DNA from: Chloranthus sessilifolius
Lineage: Eukaryota > Streptophyta > Magnoliopsida > Chloranthales > Chloranthaceae
Length of the DNA stretch: 64,000 bases
NCBI GenBank assembly: GCA_021018995.1
Contig: CM037596.1
Span: 101,291,416-101,355,415 of the forward strand
Direction: 5' to 3'
A program made the position numbers and the translations under genes. Of the stretch, positions 11,057 to 22,985 are shown piece after piece. Each line of letters starts with the position of its first letter. Position 1 is the first letter of the stretch. Below the pieces are notes generated by a model that was not told the DNA's origin, searched no databases, and saw only the letters and a list, made by a program, of their open reading frames with translations.

Positions 11057-11155
11057 GATATAGAAATTATGGAGAGGAAAGTGGAGGATCTTGAAAAAAG
11101 CATGAAAAGGAGCAACGATAAGCAGTTGAAGATAGAGCTTGAGTGTTGTGAGAAG
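11057..11155 (+). pseudogene. Isolated exon of Obg-like ATPase OLA1/YchF
   Basis: A 99-nt segment, exactly 33 codons, flanked by TTGTAG and AG/GTTTGC splice signals. It encodes a charged helix ending EKSMKRSNDKQLKIELE followed by CCEK. As I recall it, this is the coiled-coil insertion of plant OLA1 (YchF), the conserved P-loop ATPase that binds ribosomes. I can find no other OLA1 exons (G1 GxxNVGKST, the LINLNERDY region or the C-terminal TGS domain) in the neighbourhood. Because splice sites and intron-like T-rich flanks are kept, this looks like a genomic duplication fragment, not a retrocopy. A single exon of a much disrupted gene is the alternative. Confidence 0.6.
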
Positions 11156-11836
11156 GTTTGCATCTCACTAGTTTTGGATGAGTGGATAATATTATTTAAA
11201 TATGCATTTTCCCTGTCTATAGATTTAAGTGTATTCTATGTTAATTGGGCTAATATTTGTTTTGTAATCTTTGATGTTTCTCTTATCCATGATTTCTATT
11301 ATAACAGCCAATGAAAGTAGGTTACTGCCGAATATTTGTTAGAGTACCTGCCTCAGGATTCTGAACCAGGGTTAAGGAACATACTAAGATGTTATAATGG
11401 ACTTGGTTCATGTGTTACTTGTCTGAAGTGCATGATCAAGTCTTTTGTTTCTTATCAGCTGTTATATTTTTCTTCCTTTGTGCAAATACAATGTTGGTGC
11501 TTGGCTGATGCAGTATTTGATTGCTATAGTCTGGATTCTGGAAGATAACAAAAATATTCAATTTAATTAAAGTCTAAAGCAAAGGGATTTACGCCTCTAT
11601 TCTCTAAAGAGAAATTTTTTATAAAAATTAATCCAACATGAAAATATGTCATTGGATAAAAGGCTGAAAATAAAAAATAATTCTGAGAATTAATTGTACT
11701 GACATCCTGGGTCTCCGAGAAACAAAATAGGGTGCATGTTGGATCTCTAAAATGAAATCATTATTGGAGGGGAATCAATGGAAATGGGATGCAGTGTACG
11801 CAATAGGATCGACGGGAGCATGCGGACCATTTCAGA
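11156..11836. other. Intron-like or intergenic sequence
   Basis: T-rich, no further OLA1 exon seen. A short open frame at 11336-11548 has no recognisable content. Confidence 0.4.
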
Positions 11837-12981
11837 CATGGTTTTAAAACACGGAAACTCGACTCGACTCGAAAATCATCTGAGTAGAGTCAACTCGGAA
11901 ACTTGCTCCGACTCGAGTTATTTAATATATATATATATATTATAATGCAGTTGTGGCAAAAAAAAAAAAAACAGATTTCAGGATAAATTTTAGGGCATTT
12001 GTGGGTAATAAAGTACGGAAAAAAAAAAAAAAACACAGATTTCAGGGCTAATTTTAGGGCAAAAAAAAAGAAAATAGATTTCAGGATAAATTTTAGGGCA
12101 TCTGTGGGTAATAAAGTAAGACAAAAATAAATTTGTAGCTTATACTCACATCTGCTTTTTTTGGCATAAAAGAGCAGAAAATCTGTGCCTAAAATAGTTT
12201 CAGAAACAGCTTTGGCATAAATAAATGAAAAAAAACACATTTTCTTCTTTTTAAAAAAAAAATACTCACCTTTGAATAACTAAAGTGAACTGCTGAAGTG
12301 GCTCGGCTCGGTCGAGGGCCTCTTCTTCTTCTTTCTTCTTTCTTCTTTCTTCCTTCTTCTTCTTTCTTCTTTCTTCTTTCTTCTTTCTTCTTTCTTCTTC
12401 TTCCTTCTTCCTTCTTCTTTCTTCTTTCTTCTTCTTCTTCTTTCTTCTTTCTTCTTTCTTCTTTTTCCTTTTCTCGTATGGTTTATGTGGAGACGAGGGC
12501 TGAAGCCCTAAAAGCCTTAAATATAAAAGGGGCATACTTGAATAACTGAAGTGAACTGCTGAAGTGGCTCGGTTCGGTCGAGGGCTTCTTCTTCTTCTTT
12601 CTTCTTTCTTCTTTCTTCTTCTTCTTTCTTCTTTCTTCTTTCTTCTTTCTTCTTTTTCCTTTTCTCGTCTGGTTTATGTGGAGACGAGGGCTGAAGCCCT
12701 AAAAGCCTTAAATATAAAAGGGGCATACTTGTAAATTGGGGGCATACTTGCTAATTTACAAGTATGCCCTTAAAATTGGTTTAAAACCCCCGCCAGCCAT
12801 AGCTTAAAGAAGTTTAAGTCGACTCGCTGAGTCGACAAACTCGGCCGCATTTTCGAGTCAACTCGGCGAGTCGACCGAGTCTCACCCCATTTCGAGTTTA
12901 TAGCCGAGTCAACCCGAACTTGGGTTGAGTTGAGTCGACTCGCCCGAGTTCCGAGTCGACTCAGTGAGTTTTAAAACCATG
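11837..12981. mobile_element. GACTCG-rich inverted-repeat DNA element, copy 2
   Basis: The element is bounded by CATGGTTTTAAAAC at 11837-11850 and its exact reverse complement GTTTTAAAACCATG at 12968-12981. Each terminus is followed by a zone dense in GACTCG/CGAGTC words (about 11860-11920 and 12805-12965). The interior contains A-rich units, a duplicated promoter-like unit and two long (CTT)n tracts. Order and orientation are reversed relative to copy 1 at 1940-2874. Subterminal arrays of a short word next to inverted ends are typical of transposase binding regions of cut-and-paste elements. I could not define a convincing target duplication, so the superfamily stays open. Confidence 0.65.
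12275..12733. repeat. Tandem duplication with (CTT)n tracts inside the GACTCG element
   Basis: A unit running 'gaataactgaagtgaactgctgaagtggctcgg...' through a CTT-rich tract to '...cttaaatataaaaggggcatacttg' occurs twice in a row (about 12275-12540 and 12540-12733), the second with a shorter CTT tract. The tracts at about 12317-12473 and 12582-12662 create long but meaningless open frames of K/E/R or F/S/L on either strand. Each unit also carries an AAATATAAAAG sequence that looks like a TATA box. Confidence 0.8.
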
Positions 12982-12994
12982 ATATGAACTACGC

Positions 12995-13078
12995 CATCTA
13001 AAGGTGAACAATATTAGTGGTCACCTTGGTAAATTTCATCTAAAGGTGAACAATATTAGTGGTCACCTTGGTAAATTT
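12995..13078. repeat. 42-bp tandem duplication
   Basis: A 42-base unit beginning CATCTAAAGGTGAAC is present twice head to tail (12995-13036 and 13037-13078) with no difference that I can see, so it is recent. Confidence 0.9.
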
Positions 13079-13372
13079 CCAAGGTCTATGGATCATAGTG
13101 AGTTACCAATTTAGCTGTTTAGCACACTTTTCTTTGTTTTATTCCAAAGTGGTCGAGTTATTTTGTGTAAGTCGCTTATGAGAATGGGCAAGGTGAGACG
13201 AAAGGAAAAATGCACAGTTCTTTTTAAACACGATGAATTGTATCACATTCATGGAATCAAACATTCGTAATGAAGTACGGTCCTTTAGAGCATCTTCGAC
13301 CAGGACTCTACATGTTGAACTTTATGTATTTCTCCTAGCCATCTCTAATGTCGACCTGGACTCTACATTTCA

Positions 13373-13625
13373 ACCTGGATTATGATTGCATCGAATCCTA
13401 GGGTGCGATCGAATTGATCAATCAGTTATGGTTCAAAACAAAATAGACTAGTATGAGAACTTAAAGTTTACATCGGATAGTAAATTACCGAATCCCTCCT
13501 GGCCATTCACATCAGGCTAGTAGGGATGTGTCTGATTCCATCGAATCCTAGGGTGCGATCGAAATTAATCAAGCACTTATAGTTCAAAATAAAATAGCTA
13601 AGAGTATGAAAACTTAAAGTTCACT
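13373..13625. repeat. Diverged direct duplication
   Basis: 'tcgaatcctagggtgcgatc' followed by about 70 similar bases occurs at about 13390 and again at about 13540. This is an imperfect duplication in spacer DNA. Confidence 0.7.
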
Positions 13626-16600
13626 TTTCGAAATCCAGGTTCAAACCGAATCTCAAGATGCAACCCAAGATAGTAAATCACGTAAGAGTTATGATTATCT
13701 TACATATATACATATGCGTACATATTTTTATGTAATTTCTGTTCATTTATAGAGATATATGATTATCAGAGTGCAACTAACAAATAATCAAACTCAAAGG
13801 TCTAATATATCTATAGATTGTCTAAAACCTCTCACATATACTCTATTCTGTACAGTTTTTTGTTTTGGGTTTTGGTATTTTTCCTCTCCTTTTTTTCTTC
13901 CATAGTTTATTGCTGGGCCAGCTTTTGATATGTTGTATCTTCGTTCACAATTTGATCAAACCAAAAACATATATTCCATTCTCTAATCACAATTATCTAT
14001 ATACAAGCCAACTCTAAAAATTCCTTTTAAACAAAACATATTTACAATCGATTTAATCTTGAGAAATACTTCCACATGAGTTTGTATATCTTCAGTTTGT
14101 GGCCCCTTAGCTAATGCTTGAGCATGCAACCTTCTACCTTGTATTGAAAGTATGGTCAATTGAGCTAGAATGCATACTACTATCCGATGTGAATGGCAAA
14201 GAGAATGCAAAGCTTGATTCATAGAGTCCAGGACGAAGAGGTTCTGAAGGATCGTACTTCTTTGCAGATCTTTGCTACTATTAAAGTCACACACCTCATT
14301 GTGGTTAAAGCGAAACCTAAAAGAAGAGTGAGTTAGAACCTGATCAAGAGCCTTCAGAGCTCTTCAGATGAATCTAGGGAAAGAATCCTTCCACTCATGC
14401 AAGAGAAAAAAAAATCCTAATCTAGATAAGATCCGATACTCTTGGCAATTTTAGCATGTGGGTTTTCCTCTCGACAACGGGAGCTATTTTATCTCCATCG
14501 CATTGTTGAAAGAGTTCTCCATGCTAGGAGTCAGTTCAACGTTGTTGTTTTTCTCATCAATGATCCCGACAATATTAATGTCCCTAACAACACACCAAGG
14601 GCTAAAGAAATCACTCCTATATCCTCTTGCAATAAAATGCAGACAGGTTCAATACAAGTAGCAGTCATCAAGCTAGGAAAAATCAACTACGGACAATAAA
14701 GTAGAAATCGAGTTTGAGTCCTTAAAAAAATTATGACAGAAGAAATGTATATCCACCAGTCTCCATATTCCACCGAAGAGACAATTTGCTCGAAAGGATA
14801 CCATGCGCACAATCTCCCATATTGATTACAGTCAGACTCTTAAAACACATCCATCTAGTTTCTTGATGTAAAACAACATGAGGATTATTTGCACAAAGAC
14901 ACTTCTGTTTGTCCCTTCCTTTTAGATCTCTAGTATTCTAAATAACTAAATAAGATTCTCACGGAAAACAATATGGGATCTGATATCTAAATTTGCCCCT
15001 ACATACAGCCTACGAACCTCAGAATAGATCCACTCGGACAGTCATATAGTATAGTCAATACCCAAATTTAGGTAACTTAGTTAGTTCTTCCCCTATATTG
15101 AAATTGTCTTTCACACATCTCTTGACCCTTTTCTTTATTAGAATTGGCTTATTTTAAATTTGAACAAGAGACCATAAGGCCTTGCTCACCGTCACTAACA
15201 AGTAACTTTTTAATTAGAAACTCTAGTTCAACCTCCTACGATACTAGGACCTTTGAACACATTCGACCTCAAAATGGACCTCAAATAGGACTAAATCTCT
15301 TTCTAATCCTACTATGACTAAAAGTAAACAAACCTCGTTGGATAACAATTAATAAAATAACTCGAAATAGGATTAAACTCCCCATATAACAAACCTAGTT
15401 CAATAATTAGATTGTTGGAGGCAACAACATAGAAGAAATGGTACATTTATTTGCTGGCACTAGAATATTTTCCATGGAGATAGATTCCTTTAGCTGAAAG
15501 GTCTCCCAATTAAAATTGCACACCAGGGATCATTGATCTTAGCCACTCAATTATTACCAAAAAATAAAAATAAAAACCTCCCCCACTCGATTGAGATCTT
15601 TCTTGGTTTGACAATTTAAGCTACTGCAGTCATAGCCAAAAGAAAAGAGGACACTATCAAACAACATGATTTGAGAAATTCATAGCTTATACAAATGGAA
15701 AAGCGACATCAACAACGAGGTCATTTTTTCAGGCATGCCTCGATTAAATAAATTCTAGGGTGGTCAATTTCCTCCATCATCAACGACAGAACCCCAGCTT
15801 CTGAAAATTGGAAATTTACATGCGCACCTATCAGTTTAAGTGAACACTACAAGGGTGATGTGACATCAGCAAAATACGAATCCATGCCATTTTGGTGCGT
15901 AACAGAAATCGTTTAGGAAAATTCTGAGCAGTTTATGCAAATATTCATGTAATTTGAGTAAGCTAACTATGGTAATAAAATTATTGGTTACTTATAGGAG
16001 AGGAGAAATCTGAATGAGCTTGGGCTGTCCGATAGCCTTCTATAAATCTCACCCCTTCCACTGATGGAACTTTACCAAACTAAACTATTGTAAGCCACCA
16101 AATCAAAATATTTTTGGCTGTCTTGGAGTATAACAAAGTTCGATTTGCCAACTAAATTTCTAGTGGGAAATATAATACATAATTCCTTTAACCATTATTT
16201 TACCAGGATTCATCTTCCAAAAAATAATCAAAGAAGAAAAAACACCCATACTTCAGTAGTGATTCATGTGACAAGGTTAAACTGAAATGAGTGACAAACT
16301 AGGGACTCGCAAAGCTGATCCAAAATAGTTTTCACGTGAAAAGGCTGTGGAACGGTAAGCCCCATATATTTATATTTCCATGTAACACAGAAAAAATTTG
16401 AAAAAAGAGTTTCAGCTATTAAATGAGAATGTCCATCCAAAATTTTAATATGAGTAAGAGTAAGCAGAAGCAGCAATTAAATGGAGATATGAAGCATTGT
16501 TTAGAGACTCATGGTAGCTTAGCTCTACCCGAAGGTATTTTTTTCTCTATTAAAAGTTTTATATTCCATCACCCAAAAGTTTGCAGTGGAACTGTAATAG

Positions 16601-17025
16601 GGATTATATATTTTTATTCTCATTGCTAGTAATTCCGTTTATGAGCTTCTGTAATCGTACTACTTTCTTTAGATTTTGGATGGAAGGGGATTTTAGTTTA
16701 GTTATACTCTACCATGAATAATGATCACTAGATTTCAGGGCTGAGCTAGAGATTAGCTATGTAAACCTAGGCACCTAGGACGATCCATCGCTTAGCATTG
16801 GCAAGGCATTTCAACAACCTTGACTCAATCCAAAGAGTAAATCAATATTAATATTTTAATTCAAGAATTATATAATAACACAAGAATCTACCTTTACATT
16901 TCCGACAGAACTCTCCATAATTCTCTTTCGATCTTTGTAGAGGATGCCACCTTGTTCACCTCAATTGTTTTCTTTAAGTAATGCCTATGATGTCATCGCA
17001 CGATCAAAAATTTATCCATCACTCT
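13626..17025. other. No gene recognised
   Basis: About 3.4 kb of AT-rich DNA. Short frames, for example minus 13983-14294 and plus 14442-14699, have no recognisable domains. The part nearest 17026 is presumably the 3' flank of the nMAT1-like gene. Confidence 0.4.
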
Positions 17026-19125
17026 TCATGGAAGGGCTGTAGGTTGCTTGATATCGCCAACAGATTGGCGGCGTCGAACCCCTTGAATCTTATGTTCCCA
17101 CACAATCTCTGATAACTCGTCCTGAGGTAAAGTCAAACCCTCTCCCTTTACCGACCGATTCAATTCACAAAAGTATTTTGGGTCTTGCAATCTAATATAC
17201 TCACGCAAAACTTGCTCGTGATTTGGTAACCAATTCCTAGGGAACGGGGTGTAATCGCAGGACGGAATCAATGACATATGTGAAAATTGAACTCCATCAA
17301 TGGCATCGACAAGTCCCATCCTCAAAAGATCCGAATACTCTGGAGCTTCATTGTTCGTGCTCTCTCTCAATGGACGACTGAGATCACGTGAGGCAATCTT
17401 GTATACCTTAGCCCGTGATTTTAGTCGATACCTTGCCGCATACAGCTTAGCCAAGGAGCTTCGTATCACATAAGCACAAAACCCAACAATTTTCTTTCGG
17501 TTATCTGCATATCTATACCAATCCGCCATGGTCTCAAGAAACTTGTTCATTTGAGAGTTGGTATGGGCCTGGCTCGCATATAACATAGGGGTACAAGGCA
17601 ATGGCTCAGGGTCTCTATCGCCTTTAACAAATTCAAGCCGTCTAAATTGATGAATACATTGTTGTAAGCTTGCGGTGACCGAGAGCAGAGTTCCGACACC
17701 CCTCTCGCTAACAATTTTCCCACCAGTCGCTGTATAATGCAACGTCGGGTGAATCACACGCCGACAAATTATGTGGTCCAAGAATTGAATCCCTCTCGAA
17801 ATGTGTTCAATCTGAAGCAGTGAATTGTCTAATCTCAACCCAAACTTACTTTCACAAAATTCAATCAACTCTCTCCTAGTCTCCACGGCATCCTCTCTTG
17901 GCCCTCGGATTCCAATCAACACATGGGCTCCATACCGTATGAAATCCATTCTCCTCGTCTTCTCTCTCCCGCTCGATGGAACAAACTCGGGCCACGCAGG
18001 ATTATGGCTACCATTGCTACTGGCATCTCTCCATATTGAATCGAGCTTACACGGTCTAAAATACTTTGCAATCTTATCTTCCATCAAATTATCTAATTCA
18101 CTAAGACATACATTTGCAAGTAAAGGACTCAAAATCCCACAACGGCCATAAAAGGGCACCTTAGCAGCTTCTTCGGGTGCAAAATTAAAGAAAGTCCTCA
18201 ACCAATATGGGTCAGGTTTCCGCTCATTCTCATTCAACACAATTTTCTTTCTTTTAGACCCTTTCTTCTTCCTTTTCTTCCTCTTATCCAATTCATCATC
18301 CTGTGATGATGCCGATGACGACCCATTTCTCGATCTAACCGCTGATCTAATCAAACCCAACACCTTCTTATCGCTAACCCACTTCCCCAAACACCCCATC
18401 AACACGCCCGAATCGACGCTATCGAAAATCGCACTCAAGTCCACTTTCAAGAACCACAAATAACCTGCGAAATTGCTCCGTATAGTCCTAATCACAGTGT
18501 GAGCGCTCCGCCCAGGGCGGAATGCGTGGCTCCTGGTCGAGAACCGGGAATCGAAAAGGGGTTCGAGGATCAACAACAAGAGCTCCTGAACGACGCGGTC
18601 TTGGAAAGGGGAGTCGGTGGATTGTAGCAGAGTGTTTAGTTTCCGCTTGGAGATTAATTTGGTGAGCGGTTTGTCAGTTGGGGAGCGAATGAAGAGGTGG
18701 GTGGATGAGCCCCAGGAGAACCGGTTGGTTAAGACAGCCGATTGGAGGGCGAAGAGGGAGTGAAGGGTGTGAGAGTGGATGGCATTTTTTGGCGGGAAAG
18801 AGCCGGTGAAATGGGCACAGGAGATTTGGTAGGCTAGGACCCAGAGATCGAATTTTTTGAGGAAACCGGTGAGGTTGGAGAAATTGGTGTGGTTTTGGGT
18901 GGAGAAGGAGCGGAGCCAGAGATGGGAGATGACTTGGATGGGGTCTTCTTTCATGAGAGAGTAGGGGTTTGGTGGATCTTGTTGGGTTTCTTGGTTGGTT
19001 GGGGAATGGGGATCAAGAGAGAGGAGAGTTGTAATGGGTTTGTAGAGGAGTAGGGAGTGTTGGTGATGGTGGAAGAAAGTGGGGAGGCGTCTGAGTTTGA
19101 TGAGGGCTGGAAATGGAGATGGCAT
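17026..19125 (-). CDS. nMAT1: Nuclear-encoded mitochondrial group II intron maturase, nMAT1-like
   Basis: Intronless 699-codon gene. Residues 1 to about 50 are rich in R, H, S and L and poor in acidic residues, as in a mitochondrial targeting peptide. An RT-like domain spans about 60-460, with SPFQDRVVQ, AFRPGRSAHTVIRTIRSNF and VDLSAIFD (motif A-like). A lysine-rich linker lies at about 281-294, and GILSPLLANVCL follows. Where active RTs have Y/F-A-D-D this protein has RYGAH (about 397-401), so polymerase activity is presumably lost. Maturase domain X follows (about 480-600: SLQQCIHQFRRL, NSQMNKFLETMADWY, SSLAKLYAARYRLKSRAKVY). No endonuclease domain follows, as in the nMAT1/nMAT2 type. Length fits the family (about 700). 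In Arabidopsis nMAT1 is needed for splicing of nad1, nad2 and nad4 introns. I chose nMAT1 over nMAT2 from remembered C-terminal sequence. The gene appears intact. Confidence 0.88.
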   Translation of the reverse strand: MPSPFPALIKLRRLPTFFHHHQHSLLLYKPITTLLSLDPHSPTNQETQQDPPNPYSLMKEDPIQVISHLWLRSFSTQNHTNFSNLTGFLKKFDLWVLAYQISCAHFTGSFPPKNAIHSHTLHSLFALQSAVLTNRFSWGSSTHLFIRSPTDKPLTKLISKRKLNTLLQSTDSPFQDRVVQELLLLILEPLFDSRFSTRSHAFRPGRSAHTVIRTIRSNFAGYLWFLKVDLSAIFDSVDSGVLMGCLGKWVSDKKVLGLIRSAVRSRNGSSSASSQDDELDKRKKRKKKGSKRKKIVLNENERKPDPYWLRTFFNFAPEEAAKVPFYGRCGILSPLLANVCLSELDNLMEDKIAKYFRPCKLDSIWRDASSNGSHNPAWPEFVPSSGREKTRRMDFIRYGAHVLIGIRGPREDAVETRRELIEFCESKFGLRLDNSLLQIEHISRGIQFLDHIICRRVIHPTLHYTATGGKIVSERGVGTLLSVTASLQQCIHQFRRLEFVKGDRDPEPLPCTPMLYASQAHTNSQMNKFLETMADWYRYADNRKKIVGFCAYVIRSSLAKLYAARYRLKSRAKVYKIASRDLSRPLRESTNNEAPEYSDLLRMGLVDAIDGVQFSHMSLIPSCDYTPFPRNWLPNHEQVLREYIRLQDPKYFCELNRSVKGEGLTLPQDELSEIVWEHKIQGVRRRQSVGDIKQPTALP

Positions 19126-20064
19126 TGCTGATGGAGGAAAGAGGCAAGCAGAAGTAAATTACAACAGATTTATTTGAGCCTATTTGTTTGTAGATGAATC
19201 CATTGACCTCAGCCAATTGTGGGACTAATATCTATGAAGCCATAATTGGGGCTGAGCCCCAATATAACTCATGTTAATTTCCCTGTGATAGAGGGTACCT
19301 CTATTCGTGCCTACCAACATCCCGAGAGTGCCTACATTCAAATCCGTTGACGACATTCAATCAAATCCTTTTTCATTCTAACCTTCCAACATAGTGAATC
19401 TTCATACCATGAGTAACGATTTAGCCTTTTTTATTCCCCGTGCAATATTTCTCAAAAGTTGGTCCTATAATCACGTCCGATTTTAAGGTCACTTTTGAAA
19501 TATATGCCATGTGAAATTTAAAACTTGATCGTCTCATAGCACACCCATGGTCTTTTTGTATGAAATTTGAAATGAAAAATAATCACAATCGTCTGTCTCA
19601 ACAAGATCATCAATTTTCATTGTAGGCACACACAAATAAAGGTATCCTATAATAAACACAAATTTAATTTAATTAAGGGAGCTATAATTGGTACACGAGA
19701 TTTGTGTCGTGGCACATTGTTTGAAAAAAAAGGCTTTATATGTTTGAGATTTGTGTCATGTGAAACACCATCCAAGTCCTTTGTAAGGATGTTTTCTACC
19801 AAAGATTGGCATGTAATGTGATATTTATCATTTGATTCAATATTAGCTACAGACCGATCATCTAATTCAATATTCATTGAATGGTTGACTATGACAAATC
19901 TGATAGTAGAGATCATGTTCATGCCATTCTTTAACAGCAAAGATCTTTGCATTGCCTTCAAATCAAAGGGGGCTTATCTAGTGTTCTATATGGCACAAAT
20001 CTCAAAAATATCAGGTCTTTCTTTTTAGACAATATGCCACGGTGCAAATCTCGTGTGCAAGTTG
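19126..20064. other. 5' flank of the nMAT1-like gene and spacer
   Basis: The first 100-200 bases upstream of the maturase start are its presumed leader and promoter, but no clear TATA box can be singled out. The rest is AT-rich repeat debris related to the foldback family. Confidence 0.4.
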
Positions 20065-20165
20065 TGGTGCAAATCAGACGATGGAGATCATTTTTCATCC
20101 CAATTACAATGGATCTTCGGATCACTTGCAAACCATTAGACAGTCGATTTTTATTCCATGTGGCA
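20065..20165. repeat. Remnant of the dispersed foldback family
   Basis: 'caaatcagacgatggagatc...catcccaatt...atggatctt...cattagacagtcg...attccatgtggcacac' matches the arm of the element at 23420-23850. Confidence 0.5.
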
Positions 20166-20548
20166 CACGTCCTAAAATAGCGACCAGGAAATGATGTGGC
20201 GCAAACAATGGTCAAACATGATTTTCAAGTTACTAGTAAATATGCACGTTGCTTTGCACTTGTTGCCATATAAAATCATAAAAATAATAATAAATTTATA
20301 AAATGAAAAAAGTCTATGGGTTCTAATATATGGATGAACTTATGCATTCAAACCTCAGATCATATGCTATGCGACACTTGATTATAAGATATTGTCTTTT
20401 TTGGATCGTGTGCAATGGCGCATGTCATTTATTTTTATTTTTATTTTTTTAAAATTTGTGGTCTAAACTTTAGCCAAAGTTTGGGTACTGCTTATATCAT
20501 CTTTATGATTTTTGGTCAAAGGTGGACTGAGATTACAATAATTCACAT

Positions 20549-21110
20549 CCTCCCCGACTCAATAAGGTCAACGTCCTCGTTGACGCAGTATCTCAAGGAA
20601 ATTGACCATGCCACATCCACCAATCTGGTTGTGTCAACGTCTTTATTGACAGTAAGATTCGCATCAATTCCTCGACTTATGTCTTCACCCCATGCGAAGC
20701 CTACCCAGAGTCACTTTTCTCGTAGTGTACTCATGTGCTACACTTAGCGTCCCACGCTAAATCAGTCTATCTTACGCTCGTATGTGGCCCTCGTCACCAA
20801 CACACATAGTATTTGGACCTTCCGGCCCATGTACTCTACTGAGTCCCACATCGCATCCTCATGCAGACGTGTTCCCCTAATATCTAGCCCCGAGGTTTCT
20901 CACCTCCTCGCTGGATCAATTTGGTCATATCCACGCGGTTCCACACCACGCTATCCATCACTATGCCATGCACTGAGCATTAGTGATTACAGCTCACTCT
21001 AGTACCTCGACACCATGTGTCTTCACCCAAGAGTTCGCTTAGAAAATTTTGAATTTGAAGCACTTTAGTACTTCAGTCTATGCAATAGGGGTGTGATTTT
21101 CGGTCACATT
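20549..21110 (-). mobile_element. Ty3-type LTR element remnant (internal 3' end)
   Basis: 'cacatcctccccgactcaa' followed by 'gtcaacgtcctcgttgacgc' parallels 30035-30074 in the TR-GAG element. There the same string is the purine tract next to the 3' LTR on the minus strand and the CAACGAGGACGTTGAC motif just upstream. The 560 bases that follow are clearly richer in G and C than their surroundings and full of stops. I read this as the tail of a related minus-strand element, with the LTR (if any survives) to the left of 20549. Confidence 0.4.
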
Positions 21111-21404
21111 CTCCCTTATATTTTTTTAAAGACTCATGATTCCACTAATAATATTTTATTTCAAAACATGAAAAGTTCTAAGCTAAAAAGGAAACCACCC
21201 ATTTGATATATGTCCTGAGCTAAATAGGAAATTACTAATCATAATTCTATTTTAAGAGTCCTATATTAGCCATGAATCTAGTTAGATTTCAAGTGTTCGT
21301 TACTATGTTCAATGATTCATTGAACATAAAACAAAAGAATTTATTACTATGTTTCATATGCCTTCATTATGTATAACTTAAAATTATAGAAAATTTAATA
21401 AAAA

Positions 21405-21481
<77 letters not shown>

Positions 21482-22985
21482 TTATATTGTCAACCATAGA
21501 ACATGAAGAAAAAAAATAAAAACTAACAAATAATTTTAAAAATTCAATTAAATCGAAAATGGATATTTATTCCTTCTCGACTTTAACTTTCTTGAAAATT
21601 TTATTGTCTTCATCATATGTAGTCTCATATTTAATGTTTTGACATATATACGACTTTGTAAGATGATTTTGGTAAATTATATGTTACCCTTTGACTTGAA
21701 AGAAATACTCATTTTTGAGACATTTATTTATGTGAATTTGAAATTGTTTATTTCCATCCTGCATATGATAAAACATAATTAATCATAATTTTTTTGATAA
21801 GAAAATGTAATAAAATAAAAAATATTACCTTCAATTTTAAAAGTATAAGATCTTTCGAGGAAGAATCAATAAGAATCTTTATTTCATTTTAAAATAATGT
21901 GAGCCATATTTCCCCACTCTTATCACCAATTTGTATGCGAAGTGCATAGCTACAATGTATATATATTGATAATTAGTTCTAGACTTAAATTGTAAACTTA
22001 AATAGAATTGATAAATCAATTTATATTAAAATTATTACCGTAATATGTATTCTACATTATGATTTTTGCACTTTTTACATTCGGCTTGTTGCTCTTTTAA
22101 AATAACTCTTGTTTTGCATGTATTGCATGCGGGGTACCAAAGATCCTTATTTTGATGCATGCTTATAATTGAAGCTTTACAATAATCGTATAAAATCTAA
22201 ATATAAAAAAATAAATATTATTTATTATTTAAAAATAAAATAATCATTCTAAAGAAAAAATTTATAACTTTTAGTTAAGGTTAATACCTCAGATGGTGAA
22301 TAGAGTTTGAAATTGACATTTCGTTAAATGAAACTTGCTCCACATTCACGAAAGTATTATTTGAATTTAATTCAAATGAACTTTTTTTTTTAAAATTGAG
22401 ACCTGTATTATACCTGTTTTGTTTATAATATAAGAATTATTAAAACTTTAAAAAAAATTAAAGAAAAAAATTATAATATTATATTACCATTTTTTTATAT
22501 CTTCAACTTCTGATATGACTGGTTTGATTTAGATTTTGGTTGTTAGTGTCGTAGTAAGAAAAATAACTCCTGATGAATAAAAGATAAATGAATATATATT
22601 AATAATATTTTCATATAAATTGATAGATGAATTGTTAATATACGTACCTCGAAATTCATTGGTAATCAATGACATAGCTACAATGATTGACATTTGATTG
22701 ACATTTGGCATGATGCCTATAAACATAATTCCTTGATTGATTTGACTATTAGATTGCTCACAGATGAAGGTATAGTGTATAATAATGGTCGTAATTAAAT
22801 TTTAATGATGTAAGATAATCGTGCACACCTCATTTTTCTTAAAAAGATAGGCATCATGTCACCTAAATCCTATAATTGTCATAGTTATTAAGGTTTGATG
22901 AGAGTTTTAAAATTTTATTTGATTGTTTGATGAAATAATCTCTATTGGTGAAGCTTTGCATATATCATGACCTTTAAATCAAACA
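21111..22985. other. AT-rich spacer
   Basis: Very AT-rich, no gene recognised. It contains the TA run at 21412-21477. Confidence 0.5.
21412..21477. repeat. (TA)n microsatellite
   Basis: TA dinucleotide run of about 66 bases. Confidence 0.95.

Noticed and set aside
12266-12726. Long open frames rich in K/E/R (minus) or F/S/L (plus)
   Set aside because: They are translations of (CTT)n/(GAA)n tracts, open only because the triplet repeat has no stops.
13983-14699. Minus 103-codon and plus 85-codon frames upstream of nMAT1
   Set aside because: Looked for gene or LINE motifs and found none; composition is not distinctive.
17825-18151. 108-codon plus frame
   Set aside because: Antisense to the nMAT1-like gene with no motif of its own.
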